From positions 9,865,001 to 9,929,000 of the forward strand of contig NC_079376.1 in assembly GCF_021018895.1 (NCBI RefSeq): a stretch of 64,000 bases of DNA, read 5' to 3'. Of this stretch, positions 49,021-62,189 are shown piece after piece. The first letter of the stretch is position 1; the number at the start of each line of letters is the position of its first letter. Both the position numbers and the translations under genes were made by a program. The notes beneath the pieces were generated by a model. That model made no database searches. It saw only the letters and a list, made by a program, of their open reading frames with translations, and was not told where the DNA came from. The DNA is from Seriola aureovittata. Its lineage: Eukaryota > Chordata > Actinopteri > Carangiformes > Carangidae.

Positions 49021-50676
49021 TAGTGCTATCTCGCAGCTGTTTTGCTAAGGACGGCGAGGTCTCTCAGCATAAATTTCACTGATATCACCTCCATCAGAGA
49101 GCCATAAAGCTGATTTATTATAAATACAGCTCGCATGTGTTTACTGCGCGCATTCTTGGGTCTGCAACATCTTTCAAAGTGAGCACTTGCAGGTGCTCTG
49201 GCTCAGTCTCCGTGGGGCAGACTGCAGGAAATCAAGGAAAAAAGAGGAGAGGAAAAAAACAGCGACAGGGAGACACAGAGAGAAGGAAGGGGAAGGGGGA
49301 TGGGGGGGTCGATGGACAGGGAAGGAAGAGAGAGAGAGAGAGAGAGAGGGATAACTGATGATGGTGGACAACTAGGAAAACATGGCAGCCATTATAGTGG
49401 TGATGTAACTGTGTCTTGGGTGATAAGGATAATGTGTGAACGTATTGAGCTGCTTTCCATCATCCCACTCTCAGCTCCCAGACAGCACGTCTGCAGGTGA
49501 GCTTCCAGCTGCAGACGACACATTCTTACATTAGCAGGGCTTCAGCAGATAATGGCTAATGCTACACGACAAGCCACAGTAGCAGGATTGGATTGTGACT
49601 TAAGTCATAGTAACAACTGTGGAAAATTACAAATGATGCAGAATCAAGCACAAGGTTAATTACAGTTTGGGCCATTAGCTAATGGGCCACTTAATCCGTT
49701 TTTGACAGTGTCACATGGTTCTCATCGACAGATCGAGGTTACTCAATGCAAATGTTCAAACTTACCATGATTCTGAGCACTTGGACTTCTCATTCACATT
49801 GACCTAAAACTTGAGTTTAAAGAGTCCAGTGTGCTTCAACCAAACCAGTTTATACAAATTTTGTTTTTGCCTGACATTTTGTTTTTATACAGCATTGGAC
49901 TTCTTTTTGGCAATGTTGCCATGTCCCCAGATCTCAGCAATTACTGTGTTGTCATAACCAAAAGAAATTATGGCTGAAACTACAAAACTAAGATTGACCT
50001 TGTGATAAACTACACTTTTCCTTAGAATACAGTAAATCATTTCTGAGGCCTTGAATATTTGAATTAACATCCCAAAAGTCCTGTGAAACCCTCAGTTGTT
50101 CCACTTCACAGCACATTAGTGGAAAACTGACATTAGTTCATGAACTCATTTAATGTTTAATATATAGAGATAAAATACAAGGGCAGCTTTAATAACTAAA
50201 ACAACACGTTCCTCATGTTTTATCCTCCTTTCCTCTCCTTCTGTTCTCAGACGAGCAGTGTTATAGATCTCTCCGGTTTCTGGACATGAATCTGTTTTTG
50301 TATACCAGCGCTGCTGTCAGAGGGCATGGGAAAAACATGTTTCAGTGATGACATCAAGGGGTATTTAATCTTGTTTATGAAATAAGGACTTGGCACCGGT
50401 GATGTAGCGTTGAGAAAATTAACAGTTCTCATCTTACAACTCCTGTTTATTTTAAACACTTTAATCCACTCGCATAACAGGGGTTCTTTTCCTTAATCTT
50501 GCCACTTTATTGTTTGATTGCGAAGCAGTATGACAAAAAGATAACATCTAGAGGAAACAAAATGGAGTCCAGATGGACTAAGAGGGGAGTATTCCTCACC
50601 GCAGCCCAGTGGATTCGCTTTCTCTTGATCTCACCTCTGTTTCCGACAGTGACACGGCAGAAAGGACGAGTCAGGA

Positions 50677-50744
50677 GGGAGGGAGGGAGGGAAAAGAGAG
50701 GGAGAGTGGTGGGCTGGGGTGGGGTGGGCTGGGGTGGGGGGGGC
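50677..50744. repeat. G-rich GGGA / GGGCTGGGGTGGGG tandem tract
   Basis: GGGA repeats followed by two imperfect copies of GGGCTGGGGTGGGG and an eight-G run. Confidence 0.85.
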
Positions 50745-50855
50745 ATCTTGGCTCCGCTTTTGGAACCTGTAAGTAGATCAGCAATAATTTAAAAAGGGGA
50801 CGGAGGGAGGGAGAGAGAGAGGAGAAATGTGAGTCATTCCAGAAATGCGAGGGAG

Positions 50856-50949
50856 CTGCTTGCTTTGTGGATACAACAGGAGATTGACTAAACCTAACAC
50901 CGGGAACTGTGAACACACACCACTGAGCTGCATCATTGTGTCTGTCTGA

Positions 50950-50987
<38 letters not shown>
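50856..50987 (+). mobile_element. SINE-like repeat with (CA)n tail, copy A
   Basis: ATACAACAGGAGATTGACTAAACC...CGGGAACTGTGAACAC closely matches 53486-53553. Both copies then continue through about 30-40 bp into a (CA)n tract. The family is unknown to me. Confidence 0.45.
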
Positions 50988-50990
<3 letters not shown>

Positions 50991-51985
50991 TATTTTCTTT
51001 TTACTAATCATATCTGATGCAAAGATGACGCTGGGTGTGAAAGAGAAGTTAGAGAGTGAGAGAACGTAAGAAACACTCGAGAGCTGAGGTTACTTTGAGG
51101 ATCTGCAGATACTCGACAAAAAAAAAAAAAAGAAAAAGTAAAAGAACAGAGGGAGCTCCAGATTTTTTTGGCATGTGAAAAGACAGGGAAGATGATGAAG
51201 AAATATTTCACTTTGATGGAAGCCTTTTAGCAAACCTGTCAGCGATGAATGTGTTCATTTCAGGCTCAAATGACCAACGCCAACTCTTCACTTCTAATCA
51301 ATCTCCTCCTCTGCTTCGTATTTGTTAAACACTTCACAGTAAAAGCAGGGGAAGCAGCTTTAGTAAACAGTAACATTAAGCTACCATTGTTTTAGAAGCA
51401 CCTGCTATGCCATGGAGTGCGGTTAGGCTTGGTATTTATTTGCGAAGGCACACAACACACGCACACACACACACACAGCGACATGTAAACAAATACCCAC
51501 AATCGTCCTACCACTGGTCCACAATCTGGCTTGTGTTTGCTTTCCGGCATTTTTCACAGGGTGGAAATATTTAGCCCTGATGAAACATGCATTTATCTAG
51601 CTTTTTTTCTCCCCAACCACAACCTCTAAAATCAAATAAACGAGGGAGCTCTATTCTTTTTTTTTTTTTTCCCTCCATAAAACCCCATCAAGAGGAATGC
51701 TGGTAATCCATGTCTACTCCTCCATCATGCCTTGTTCCTCTCATTACCAGCCATGTTGTTCCTATTACGCCTCAACATCCTCTGCCCTTATCAAGATAAA
51801 TGCGCTGAGATATCATTTCATGTTCCCCCATCTTGCTTATTGCCTGCCCAAACACAGGTTCACTGCACTGAACCAATTTGCTGCATGGTTGTGGTGTGGG
51901 AGTTTCTGTTTTCTTCCACCCGTCCTTTCTCTTTTTCTTTCTCGTTGTGAAAGCTTTTCCACTGACTTTCCCGGCTGCTGCAGGC

Positions 51986-52020
<35 letters not shown>
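51986..52020. repeat. (TG)17 microsatellite
   Basis: Uninterrupted TG tract followed by a short T-rich run. Confidence 0.95.
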
Positions 52021-52021
<1 letters not shown>

Positions 52022-53485
52022 TTTCTTTTTTTTTTTTCTTTAACATAAGGAGTTGTTTACTTGGCTCTGGTTAAAGACGGAACACAATCCTCAGAGACTT
52101 GAGTTAGTTAAAATGATGCAGAGAACGAATGGCAACAAGATGTATGTGACAGATATCATAACACAGAGGACAGACAGTGCACACAAAGGGGATTGCAATA
52201 AGATTTGACAGGTTCCACATCAGAGGAAAGTGTATGGGGAGTTTCAGAAACCGTATTTTGAAACTCTGTGTTTTTTACAGTCTTTGATCCTGTACACTAA
52301 TTCAACATCTCAGCAACAGGAAGCCCATGAAGGAACAATTCAGCACTTCGCAGTTCCTGACCAGTGCCGATGTTAAATGCCAACGCAGCAAGGTGGATGT
52401 GTATATAGCATATCTGATCAGATCGGACCTGAATGGAACATCTGCCTTTTTATCGACTGTTACCTTAAGGGAGTGCTCGATCGATTTACTATTGCACTTC
52501 TATAACACTATCAGACTCACTATAGACAGTAAAAAAAAATATCTACAGAGGGTGTTATCCAACTTCTGTCATCTATGCAGTAATACTCTCCAAAGCTACC
52601 ACACCATAGTTGCCAAGAGCAGGTATAGAAAGGAAGGATTTTAAATACGTTGGCATTGAATGTAATCCAGGGTTTTTCTCTCGCTATAGGTTTGGAAGGA
52701 AAGACTGTCTCCATTATAGAAAACAAAAATCCTGGCACCATTTCCATCTTCCTTCTTCCTTCTTCCACGTCTTATTAAGGGCTTTTGTCATCTGTCTTTC
52801 TCAGACCGAAAGATCTAATCCTGGGTTCTGCTGTCCACATTCAAGATAAATGAGCATCTACCAACATAAATTTATAAATGACTGTTTATTTGTTAGCATG
52901 CAGAAAACTACAGTTCTTTCTCCAGAGCTTTTATCCAACACTGCAGAGCATTTTCTGATGTCATCATAACTGTTTTTTCCTTATCTATGCTACTCCCCTT
53001 CACTGTTGTCAATGTCACTTATAGCTACTTTGTAGCTTTAATCTCTGCTGATATTGGCCAGTGATGCTCATAACATGCTCACATTCAGTAACAATGTCAT
53101 TTAGCATCCATCATGCCAACATTTTTAAAATGACTTCTCTCTACAATATCTGCGCATGGCAACTACAGGGTTTGCTTAAGGTCAGGGAAAGATTGTGGTT
53201 ATAGCAGATAAACTATGATTGAGGTATGGTTAAGGTTAGGCAACTAAAAGACTTGGTACTGGTAAAGAAAAGTTCATAGTTGGTTTAAAAGAAAAAAAAA
53301 AAAAACTAATTGCAGGTCTGTCACATGATGTATTACATGCCCATCCGCCACACCCATGCTTTCTAACTTAGCTACATAAAGGGGACACTACGTCCTACAC
53401 TGTCACCAGTGAGAAGCAAATCATAAAGTGGAGATTCATCCAATATGAACATAATTTCTGGGAATACTGGGCTGTAGTGAAGTGA

Positions 53486-53577
53486 CTGGCTGTTTTGTGA
53501 GTACAACAGGACATTGACTAAACTCAACTCCAGGAAGTGTGAACACGTCACTGATGATCATCACCTGCCTCACTCGT

Positions 53578-53632
<55 letters not shown>
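53486..53632 (+). mobile_element. SINE-like repeat with (CA)n(TA)n tail, copy B
   Basis: GTACAACAGGACATTGACTAAACTC...CAGGAAGTGTGAACAC matches copy A in the same orientation. It ends in (CA)21 at 53579-53621 followed by TATATATA. Confidence 0.45.
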
Positions 53633-53633
<1 letters not shown>

Positions 53634-55819
53634 GGAAACTAACTCATGTTCCCTTTTTTAAACCATATCTTATTCAAAAGCTCTTCTGAAAGCAAAAGAA
53701 AATTAATAGCACAGTGACTCAGTGTGGCTATGTTTAACCGATGATGGTGTTGGGACTGTGGGAAATACGTGCAGGGAGCGGACGAGAGAGAGGTGGAGGC
53801 TGAGAGAGAGGACAAGAACGAGCACAATTAGCCAGTGTGTGAACAAGCTCTTGTTTATTGACTTTCTGGGGGAAATTTTATTAACCTGCCCAGCCTTGAA
53901 TGGAAGACACCTGCTGTTGGCACTTAGGCTGTCATTACTGCTGTAGAGAGCCGCAGGGAGGGCCCTCGCCATGCCCAGCGCTGCCTGCTGTTCCATTGTC
54001 CAGCACCCCATCATCCAGCAATTGAGTGCTACAACGTTTACAATGAGATTGCCCTTTGTTGGGTATCGTCGCTAAGCTGACAGACCTTTTTCCCCTCACT
54101 TGTCAGCAATCAAATTATGGTGGACAAACCCACCGACTCCGGTTTTGTTCCTTTTGTCTGTCGGTAAAAATAGGCGCTGCCCGTGATTGACTTTTTTGTC
54201 AAGGTTGCCGTTGGTGAAGTGGGTGATTGCGAAAGAATTGGATTCACTACAATGCCAACAAAAAACAACCAGTTTGGATGGATAAAGAGCCCAAATGGGA
54301 GACACTGAGTCTTTGTCGTCCGTAAGTGTGGACGCCACAGATAAGACTGGGCGTTCTGATTTCACACACTTCCCTGTCAGGGAGGAATTCCACCTCGCTA
54401 CATTTCCTGTCATTTACAGTTGCTGTATAGCGCTAATTTATTACAACTTGGGTCTTATTTTAGATTTTATTTTCCTGTTGGCAATACTCATCAAAGTACT
54501 CGCTAAGATCTGACACCTTGACATTGCTACAACAAAGTCAGACAGGTCAAACATCACAAGCAGTCAGGGGATCTGAGAGGTTGTAAACAAGCCACAAGAA
54601 TGAGACCCAGGTTGTATGAAACCAGAATTTACCTTTAGTATCTGTTTGACAGAAACAGGAAAGCAGAGTTGCTGATCAATTCCAAAAAGTCCATAATCCA
54701 TTTTGATGCTGAATATTGCATTTTGTCATGATAGTGATCTATTTTATAAAGCTTGACCATCAATATGAATCTCTCTCTCTCTGCATATACGTGGTGAATG
54801 AGTTCGATTCCGATCTTGCCCCACAAAGGGCAACTAGCTGTCACTGAGGAGATGAGAGGATAGATGGGTCCTCCTACTGAGTGATACTTCCTCTAAAGTG
54901 CGTGGTGTCAATGGCTGACTTTCAGCAGAGCAGATAAAACCCAGCTATCCTGGCTTTTATCGTCCTTCCCGGGCTCAGGGTGCACTGATACCAGCCATTA
55001 CAAGGACAGCACTGAGGCGAGCCTGGATGCGTGGGCTTCGGCATGTCTGCAGCTAAAAGGAGTATCCGTGTGTGTACGTGTGCGTGTGTGTGTGTGAATG
55101 AGTGTGTGTTCGTCCGTGCACTGATGTGTGTTCACTAAAAAAAGAGGTAAGGGAGGGAGAATTATGGCGATAAAACCGGAGTGTGCTTAGCCGACTAAAG
55201 TCTCTTTATGCAAGTGTGTATTTATTTATTTGTTCTCATTCAGGAAATTAGGTAACTGGAAACCAAGAGCAGTTTACAACCAAACATCCACAAATATACA
55301 AGCTGTGCACATCCAACTTTTAACCTTACTGGGGCCAACATGTACTCTGTGGACCCCTCAGGCAAACATTATGTTGATGATCACAGCTCAACAAAAATAA
55401 TGTTGCAAAGTCAGCTATTGGCTTGTCCTTCCGTCCTCCCAGTGCCCAGCAACAAACTATTCATTTGTTTATACTCTGTTGGAAAAGATTCGATAGCACA
55501 CACTGAGTTTCCTGCTTTTGCTTCTTTGTGTGCAGTTTTGTCGCTCTCATTCCTGTCAAGCTCTGAGCACGTAAGAGAGCAGAGGTGATTAGCTGTAGCA
55601 AAGTCCCAAGGATTACCAGTCAACTAACAGTTACAGGTCAGCCCTGCCTGCCTTCAGAAATACCACACTGTAAACAAGTCAAAGCCTGACATAAGCACAT
55701 GTTTTGGTCCGGCTTTGCTGCAAACCTGCATTCTACTGTACAAGCTGCTATATGGTTTTATTTAAAGAAAATGCATATGGTGTAAATGAGGTGTCAGCGT
55801 GTGCGTGTGTGTGTGTGGA

Positions 55820-55980
55820 GTGTGGGAAGTGTTAATTAGGTGTGGAATGATGACCTTTGCCTGGCCTAAAGGGACCTTTATGCATAGCAGCCACAGAGAG
55901 ATTAATAGCTATTGCTAGGCAACATGAACGAGTGGTCTGCAAATTCTGTCTCATGTCATTAAAAACGCTTGCAGCACCAA
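55820..55980. promoter_or_regulatory. Candidate regulatory block with X-box-like and nuclear-receptor-like motifs
   Basis: Includes TTAATTAGGTG, TGACCTTTG (nuclear-receptor half-site type), ATGCATA, GATTAATAG and ATTGCTAGGCAAC (55911-55923, an RFX-like GTTGCC half-site on the minus strand). Non-repetitive. The role is inferred from motif density only. Confidence 0.25.
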
Positions 55981-58900
55981 AACTACATGCAGTGTTTAGA
56001 TGTGAACTGTAAAGCTACGATTTAAACCATATAAATGATCTACTTGAATTTTTCTAAATGCCAAGTTTCCCAAAAATAGCTGACATGTGGGGCTCAGATG
56101 AGTGATAGTTTGTATACTTGTTGCTCGTGGCTTCATAGTGACCAATTTGCTACCAAAAAGTAGCTGCATGTTAAACAATGCAAAGATAAAAGAGTCTATT
56201 TGTGCAGACGAGGAATGAACAGTGTTCTTAAAGCTTTTGTTCATTGTTCTCTCTCTCTCTCAGCCTCACACTAACAACAACATATATCTCCCAAGCAGAG
56301 ACCATGTTGGATTGATGTCTGTATAAATATAAAACGTATTGTCGTCTTCTAAAGGCATTCATTTTGCGACTCCCAAAACCTCCCTTCCACCCTTCGTCTG
56401 GTGCTTGTTGGCCAGACTCTGCTAACCAGCCTGCTCAAGAGAATAAAGCAGAGTAGCTAGTGTGGTGGATAGACCTGTATAAATAGATATTATAACATAG
56501 AGGCCCTGCCACTCTCACTCCCTCCTCTCGCTGTATCTTCCCTTCTCTGTCTTGTATCGTTCTATCTGCTCCCTTATGTGTTCGAGCGCTGCTGAAGCAA
56601 CTTTTGTGGTGCTTTTCAAGAGGAACCCCTTTGAGAGGCAGCTCCTCAGGGACTGGGGACAGGCAGTCGGCCAGCTTCCAGAGTAAACATATAATCATCC
56701 CTCGGACGGCTATAATTATATCTGGGACGTGAAGGAACAGAAGCAAGCGAGAACCCGGCAGATGCACAGTAGCAGAGGTAAAGCAGAGAGCCGTGCACTT
56801 AATATTTGTTTGTCTGCCGTGAACTAAAGCTCGGGTTGTGTTCGGGCAAACAGTGAGGAGAGGAGCTGATGGAAAAGCAAGTCAGCTCGCTGCCTGTTGC
56901 GGCGAGTTTGGAGTTTTTTCGTTATGGGCAGTGGCGGTTTTGCGAAAAGCGTGCGTACGCTGACGCAGACGTTTAATGTGAAGACACGTCTGCACGTACA
57001 CACACACAGGCACATACACACCTTGCATGCACATTTCCACCCACATACAGTTGAACCACACAAGAAACAGTGGGTGGTTTCAGGGCCAGAATAGGGAGCT
57101 CCCCTAAGGCCTGTTCTTTAATTCAACATCTCTCAACAGAGCAACTTTAATGCGGTTAACTAACTAGCAGGCTTTGTGGTCAAAGACCATTCCAGCAGGC
57201 CACGCTGAAGAGGAATTGATTACAGCGCCTGGCTGGAAAATCAAATGACTTCCAGGATGTTTTTTCTGTAATTAAAAATGAATTTGTCGCTACTGAGCAG
57301 CAGAAATGAACCTGGCTCGGTGAGTACCTGTTTTCCTTTGCATCACCTGACTCAGTTTGAAATGAGCCCAGCCTTCGTCTTTTATGTGAAAGTTCCCCTC
57401 TAATTTTCATTGTCTATGGTGCCCCGAGGCAGGTTGGGTGGGGGTGGGGAAGGGTGACATCACACCATTTAGGCAAATTCCATATGAAAGAGAAAAAAAA
57501 AAAAGGAACGGCTAAAGCCATTTTCTATAAAACAGTGGAAACACCATAAAGTTATAGGAAGCGATTAGCTGATGATTAAGCAAGCTAAACAAACCCCCCC
57601 ACCGCTCTCACACATCATTACTGCCTCCCAAACATACAAAGAAGTGCACATGTGTGTACAAACACACACATGCACACAGTGGAGGCTGAGAGAGGGCTGT
57701 CTCCAGGGCCGTGGGTTCAGGCATCAGGAGCAGCAGGGACCGGGGAGGGAGGGCTGAGGGAGCAGGCTGCAGCTGGGGTCAGGAGAAGGCACGTTAATCA
57801 CCGCTATCCTGTCAACAACAAAGAGTGGGCCTCACCCAAATGCTCTGCTCAGTAGCCATAATAACACCACATAGGTATCACTGTGAGTCAGGCAGAGGTG
57901 TCACTGGAGGACCGAGAAGAAGGAAGTGAAGACATGGTGTGATGATGCAATTACAGGAGTGAAACAGGAGAGAGAGGAGAGAGAGAGAGAAGGGGGGGGG
58001 CAGAGAGTAAGACAGAAGAAAGCAATCTCAAGTGGTTCCTTTTCTCGCTGAAGTATCACTTAATTACAACCACAGGGGGTTTTTTTTTTTTTTTTTTTGG
58101 AGAGGGATCCCACACACCCGCTCACCCTTCAATGAAAATACTATAAATTATCATCACTGGCTGGTGTCTGACATGACTTATTGCCTGTTTGCCCCACCCA
58201 TCCCCATAAACAGAGACACCCTTTTTCACCTGCACCAGACACACTGGAACTGAATGTCAGATGCTGAACTTGGACATATGCACTATTTCTTTTTTTCTTT
58301 ACTGTAAATCTCTGTGACCTCTGCTCCATTGATTTTTTTTTTTTTTTTTGGTAGTCTACATCTTGAAGTTGTCCTCACCTCTCTGCCCTCACGCTCATGT
58401 AAGCGCACTCTCCGCCTAACGTGTTGTTTCAAGCTGCAGTAATTGAAACACAAGCCCTTCCTGCGGTGACCAGGCTGCGACCCTTCATTGGGTTCACATT
58501 ACTGAGCAATGGACATGTTTAGATTTTTCACTCCAAAAGAAAACATCATTAGGATCTGAGAGTGGATTTCACTTTTCCCTCATGTCCGCAACTTGGAGGT
58601 AATGACACCCCCCCCCCCCCCCCATCCCTGCAAGGACCATGGCCTTAGACCTGACCTTCAACCTACTGGCCTTCCACAGTACACAAACACACACACTACA
58701 CATTTCTGCATTTAAAATTTAAAACAGCATTACACAATTGCATTGACACAAGTGAAAAGTGTCTCCAAGCTGTGATTTTTTTTTTTCCCCCTCTTCCATC
58801 TGGACTGTCTCTGCTCCAGCAGTTGTCTGATCTGACACTCAGCCTGATAATAGGGTCGGGCCCAAGTGAAACCAGAAACAATTTGTTTTGGTCTGAGCTA

Positions 58901-60220
58901 TCATTCCATTTCCCATAAGCCATGCCTCTCCCTTCTCTCCTCTCAGCCCCTCTTTGTATCTCGTGCCAAGAATTAAAAGGCATGACTTTAGACACAGTTA
59001 CAAAAAGCAGCTGCTGAGTAGCTTTCCTCCTAGAAACATACTAAAGGCCATTCCAGATTTACATATCTTATTCCAAATCACAAACTGCATGCCTTTTAGA
59101 GAGCCCCAAGGCTGAAACAAGGCCCTCTTCTCGCTCAGATGGAGCAGCATGTCAGAGCCCTCCTCTGGAATGAATAAGGGAGGAAGTGGAGAGGCCACAC
59201 TCACCCTAAGGCAGGAAGTGACATACACTCAATGACGCTGGGCAGCAGTTGTTTTGAATCTTGTAAGACAAAAAGAAAGTTCTTAAGAGCAACGATAGAG
59301 TGAAGGGGAGAGGATGAGGAAAGGAAAAAAGTAATTTGATTAAAGTCGTTGCCTACAGCAGCATTTCCAAATCTAAACATGTCCGTCCTAAACCCCATGA
59401 TGTAAACACAGCGTGCTCTCTGACCTTTGTGGTAAACATCTGTTCAGGGATAGGCTTTCACCCTCATTCGAGCACCGCCTGACGTTACATTGATGAATAC
59501 GCTTTTAATCACCAAAAGCAACACATAAAATGAATCTTCATTATCTACTTAAGCAAATAAGTAAACATTGCTGTCTTATACCAGAGCCGCAAGTAAAGCT
59601 GTACAAGCAAGCTTTGTTGACACAAACAAAACGGAAGTTTCAAGCTTAATCCATGAGGGTTTACACAAAGTTTTTAAACTGTGAGTCTTCAATATCAAAT
59701 CAGTTTGGGGTGAAGACTGAAACTGAAACTTGGTCCAAATTTATTGTAGGACTAAATCCTCTTCATCCCTTCTAACCTCATCTGCAATTATCACGCCCTC
59801 AGTCTGTCCTCAATCCTCCCACCAAGCATGGTTCATATGTTTGTACAGTTCAAATAGTATCACCTGAAAATGGAGACAATTGCAGGCTCGGTGCCTCACG
59901 AGACAGAAGGACATGCCTTGGGACAGAAGGAAGACCCTTGGAGGGGTGAGCAGCAGCCGGTGGGTCCGGGGCCTGGGCCTCGTAAAAGAGCCGCAGCCGG
60001 CTAGGCCGAGGGGGAGGAAGGAGGCAATTAAAAGACCCGCAAGTGGCTTGAGCGCCGGGCACCAGCGGACTTTTATCGTGTCATGAAATAACTAGATGCA
60101 AGGGTGATGGCAAAGAGAGGAAAGAGTGAGAGAGAGAGGGAGAGATGGAAGAAGTTGAGATGGAGGTAGATGGGTGGTGTGACTGTATGCTGGACTGGGG
60201 CTAGACCGGGTCGGACCACC

Positions 60221-60375
60221 GCTGAGAAAAGGGGCAGGCTATCAAGACAGACGACTTCCTACTGGAGTCTGATTATCCCCTGGAGGCCCAGGGAGAGCCC
60301 TATAAAAGCCTCCTCATTAAGACCGGACCATTTATAGATGGCTTAATGAGTCTAGGCCACTAAAAGAAGAGAGGG
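60221..60375. promoter_or_regulatory. Candidate regulatory block with inverted CTCATTAAG and CArG-like sites
   Basis: CCTATAAAAG (60299-60308) and CCATTTATAG (60328-60337) are each one base off the CArG consensus CC(A/T)6GG. CTCATTAAG (60313-60321) and CTTAATGAG (60342-60350) form a perfect 9-bp inverted repeat around the second CArG-like box. Non-repetitive. The enhancer role is an inference. Confidence 0.35.
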
Positions 60376-60599
60376 AACGAGGGACTGATAAAGAGAGTGT
60401 CCACTTACTACTTTGGGGTTCCTGTCTCTGCACCTCCCTGCCCTCAGAGGTCTAGTCAAAAAAAATCACAACAACCACCTCCGAAGGAAAAAAAAATCAC
60501 CCACAGCCAAGGAGACGAATCTAAACAGAGAATATCAGATTTTAGAAATTCAGTTTTATAACACCAAAAGTCAACTTGTCCTAAAATCTTTGTGTACCT

Positions 60600-60690
60600 C
60601 GTTTTGCACTGTTGCCTCACAATGGGAGGATTCTGGTTTTTATTAACAGTCCCCTCTGTGTGGAGTTTGTTCATCCTGTACTAGAAGTCT
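60600..60690 (+). repeat. Fragment of a common fish dispersed repeat
   Basis: GCACTGTTGCCTCACAATGGGAGGATTCTGG and CCTCTGTGTGGAGTTTGTTCATCCTG are degenerate forms of the widespread 'gttgcctcacag...tgtgtggagtttgcatgttc' repeat. It is a short relic only. Confidence 0.5.
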
Positions 60691-60792
60691 TTTATTTCAA
60701 AGAAGCAACCAGTGGATTGTGGACTCATGCCACAAGTGTGAATATGAGTGCATATTACTTGCATTTTACCCCAGTGTATGTTGGAATGTACT

Positions 60793-60817
60793 CCCCCCCC
60801 CCCCCCCCCCCCCCCCC
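60793..60817. repeat. C25 homopolymer
   Basis: 25 consecutive C, the longest such run in the window. Confidence 0.95.
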
Positions 60818-60819
60818 GC

Positions 60820-62100
60820 ATGACCTTTGATACGATTAAGGACTAAGATAAACATGCTACTTGGGTAACACTGGTCCCTGATCACAAATGTATATCCAAA
60901 CCACTGATTGCTTTCTTGAGCTGTGCAACAGGCCCGGAGATTTTGACATCATGTTTGAAGTCATCACTCATTAATTTTTAATTAATCATTCTCCACAGAG
61001 CAGCCACAACAACTCACACTTTTTTTGCCTGAGAGGCAAAAACTGCGCTCCAACCAAGTGACTGGATGGGCCTTCAGCATCTGATAAGTCCTGCAGTACA
61101 AACAGAGCGATAAGCTCCTATAGGTCATTTGACATACTGCTCCCCCTCAAGCACCATGCATCCTGGTCACCGCCCACCATGACTGATAACCCACACTGAT
61201 CCTATCTGTCCCTGTGAGAACAACAAACGCTACATCTTGACACCAGCTCTTTTTAAGTCACACTAAACATACACACACACACACACACACACACACGTAC
61301 ACACACACACACATGCATGTCCACGTGCGTACGTACCCACCTGTGGTAAGTATTTGGATGCACAAACACACATAATTAAAACCGCACACCACTATAATCC
61401 TAATTAAGACCAAATGCTCCTTAGTGAAATATTTTGAGAATATTTCGACTTCATTCAACAAGTAGAAAAGGAGAAAAAAAAGCACAGAAAGCGCTCCTCA
61501 TTTACACTTTATCCAACACCATACTCGAGACCACATTGTAAAATCCCTGTCAGACTAATCATGCAATACTTATAATAATGCAATGCTCATAAATAGTGCA
61601 ATAAAAGTGCTGGCAGTAGTCCTGGAATCCTTTCACAGGGCATTTCTAATGACTGCAGATGGATTGGTCTCTCTACTTCTTCACTTGCTCGGTGGCACAC
61701 TGGGTGTTATTCTCCCCCTTGGACATAAAGAGGCGTTTTGTTCTGTCAGAGGAGGGCTTTGGGGTGGTATCAGTGCGCCACTTTGTGCCAAGGCGGAGAA
61801 AGAGAAAGTGAGAGCAAGTGATACAGTTTGAGGAAGAAGGTTGAGAAGAGTGAATGATGAATGACGGCCCCGCAAGCAGAGGGAAGTCAGACGGGGATGA
61901 GACGCCGCAATAAGACAGGATGATTAGAATCTTACACATTAAATTAGATAGCTCCCCTCCTGCAGATCCCTTTAGCATTTGAATCCAGGTCACAGCGTAG
62001 TGCTGCGACACCCCAACGAGACAGGGATATCATAAAGAAAAATGGTGCCCGACAATCAAAGAATAGCTGAACCCAAGGGAACTTTTTTTTTTTTTTTTCC
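60820..62100. other. Upstream intergenic region, no gene seen
   Basis: (CA)n at 61270-61296 and 61299-61313 and a T run at 62083-62098. No credible frame. Confidence 0.55.
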
Positions 62101-62189
62101 CTTTCAGCCAAACCGGGAAGCACCTTGGAGCATGAAATGTGGCTCCAATTGTTTCTCTGTGTGTGTATCCACCCATAGCGCTGGAGACG

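Larger units (their letters stand above)
45010..50850. other. Upstream intergenic region, no gene seen
   Basis: Contains a T run at 45569-45591, the compound CA array at 45634-45735, a purine-rich tract at 46570-46652, a T run at 47730-47750, (TG)13 at 48395-48420, a hairpin at 48612-48644, CA at 48775-48818, G-rich DNA at 48951-49020, (GA)n at 49327-49349 and G-rich DNA at 50677-50744. Confidence 0.55.
50990..60220. other. Upstream intergenic region, no gene seen
   Basis: T run at 51658-51670, (TG)17 at 51986-52020, (TC)n near 54774, TG-rich DNA at 55066-55110, T runs at 58081-58098 and 58332-58349, C run at 58606-58623 and a GA/G-rich block at 57968-58005. Possible regulatory DNA at 55820-55980 is listed separately. 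Confidence 0.55.

Noticed and set aside
50671..53621. Similar peptides (VFTVPGVRFSQSPVV-like) on the minus strand at both SINE-like copies
   Set aside because: The similarity is explained by DNA-level relatedness of a repeat; no start, splice sites or domain support a protein.
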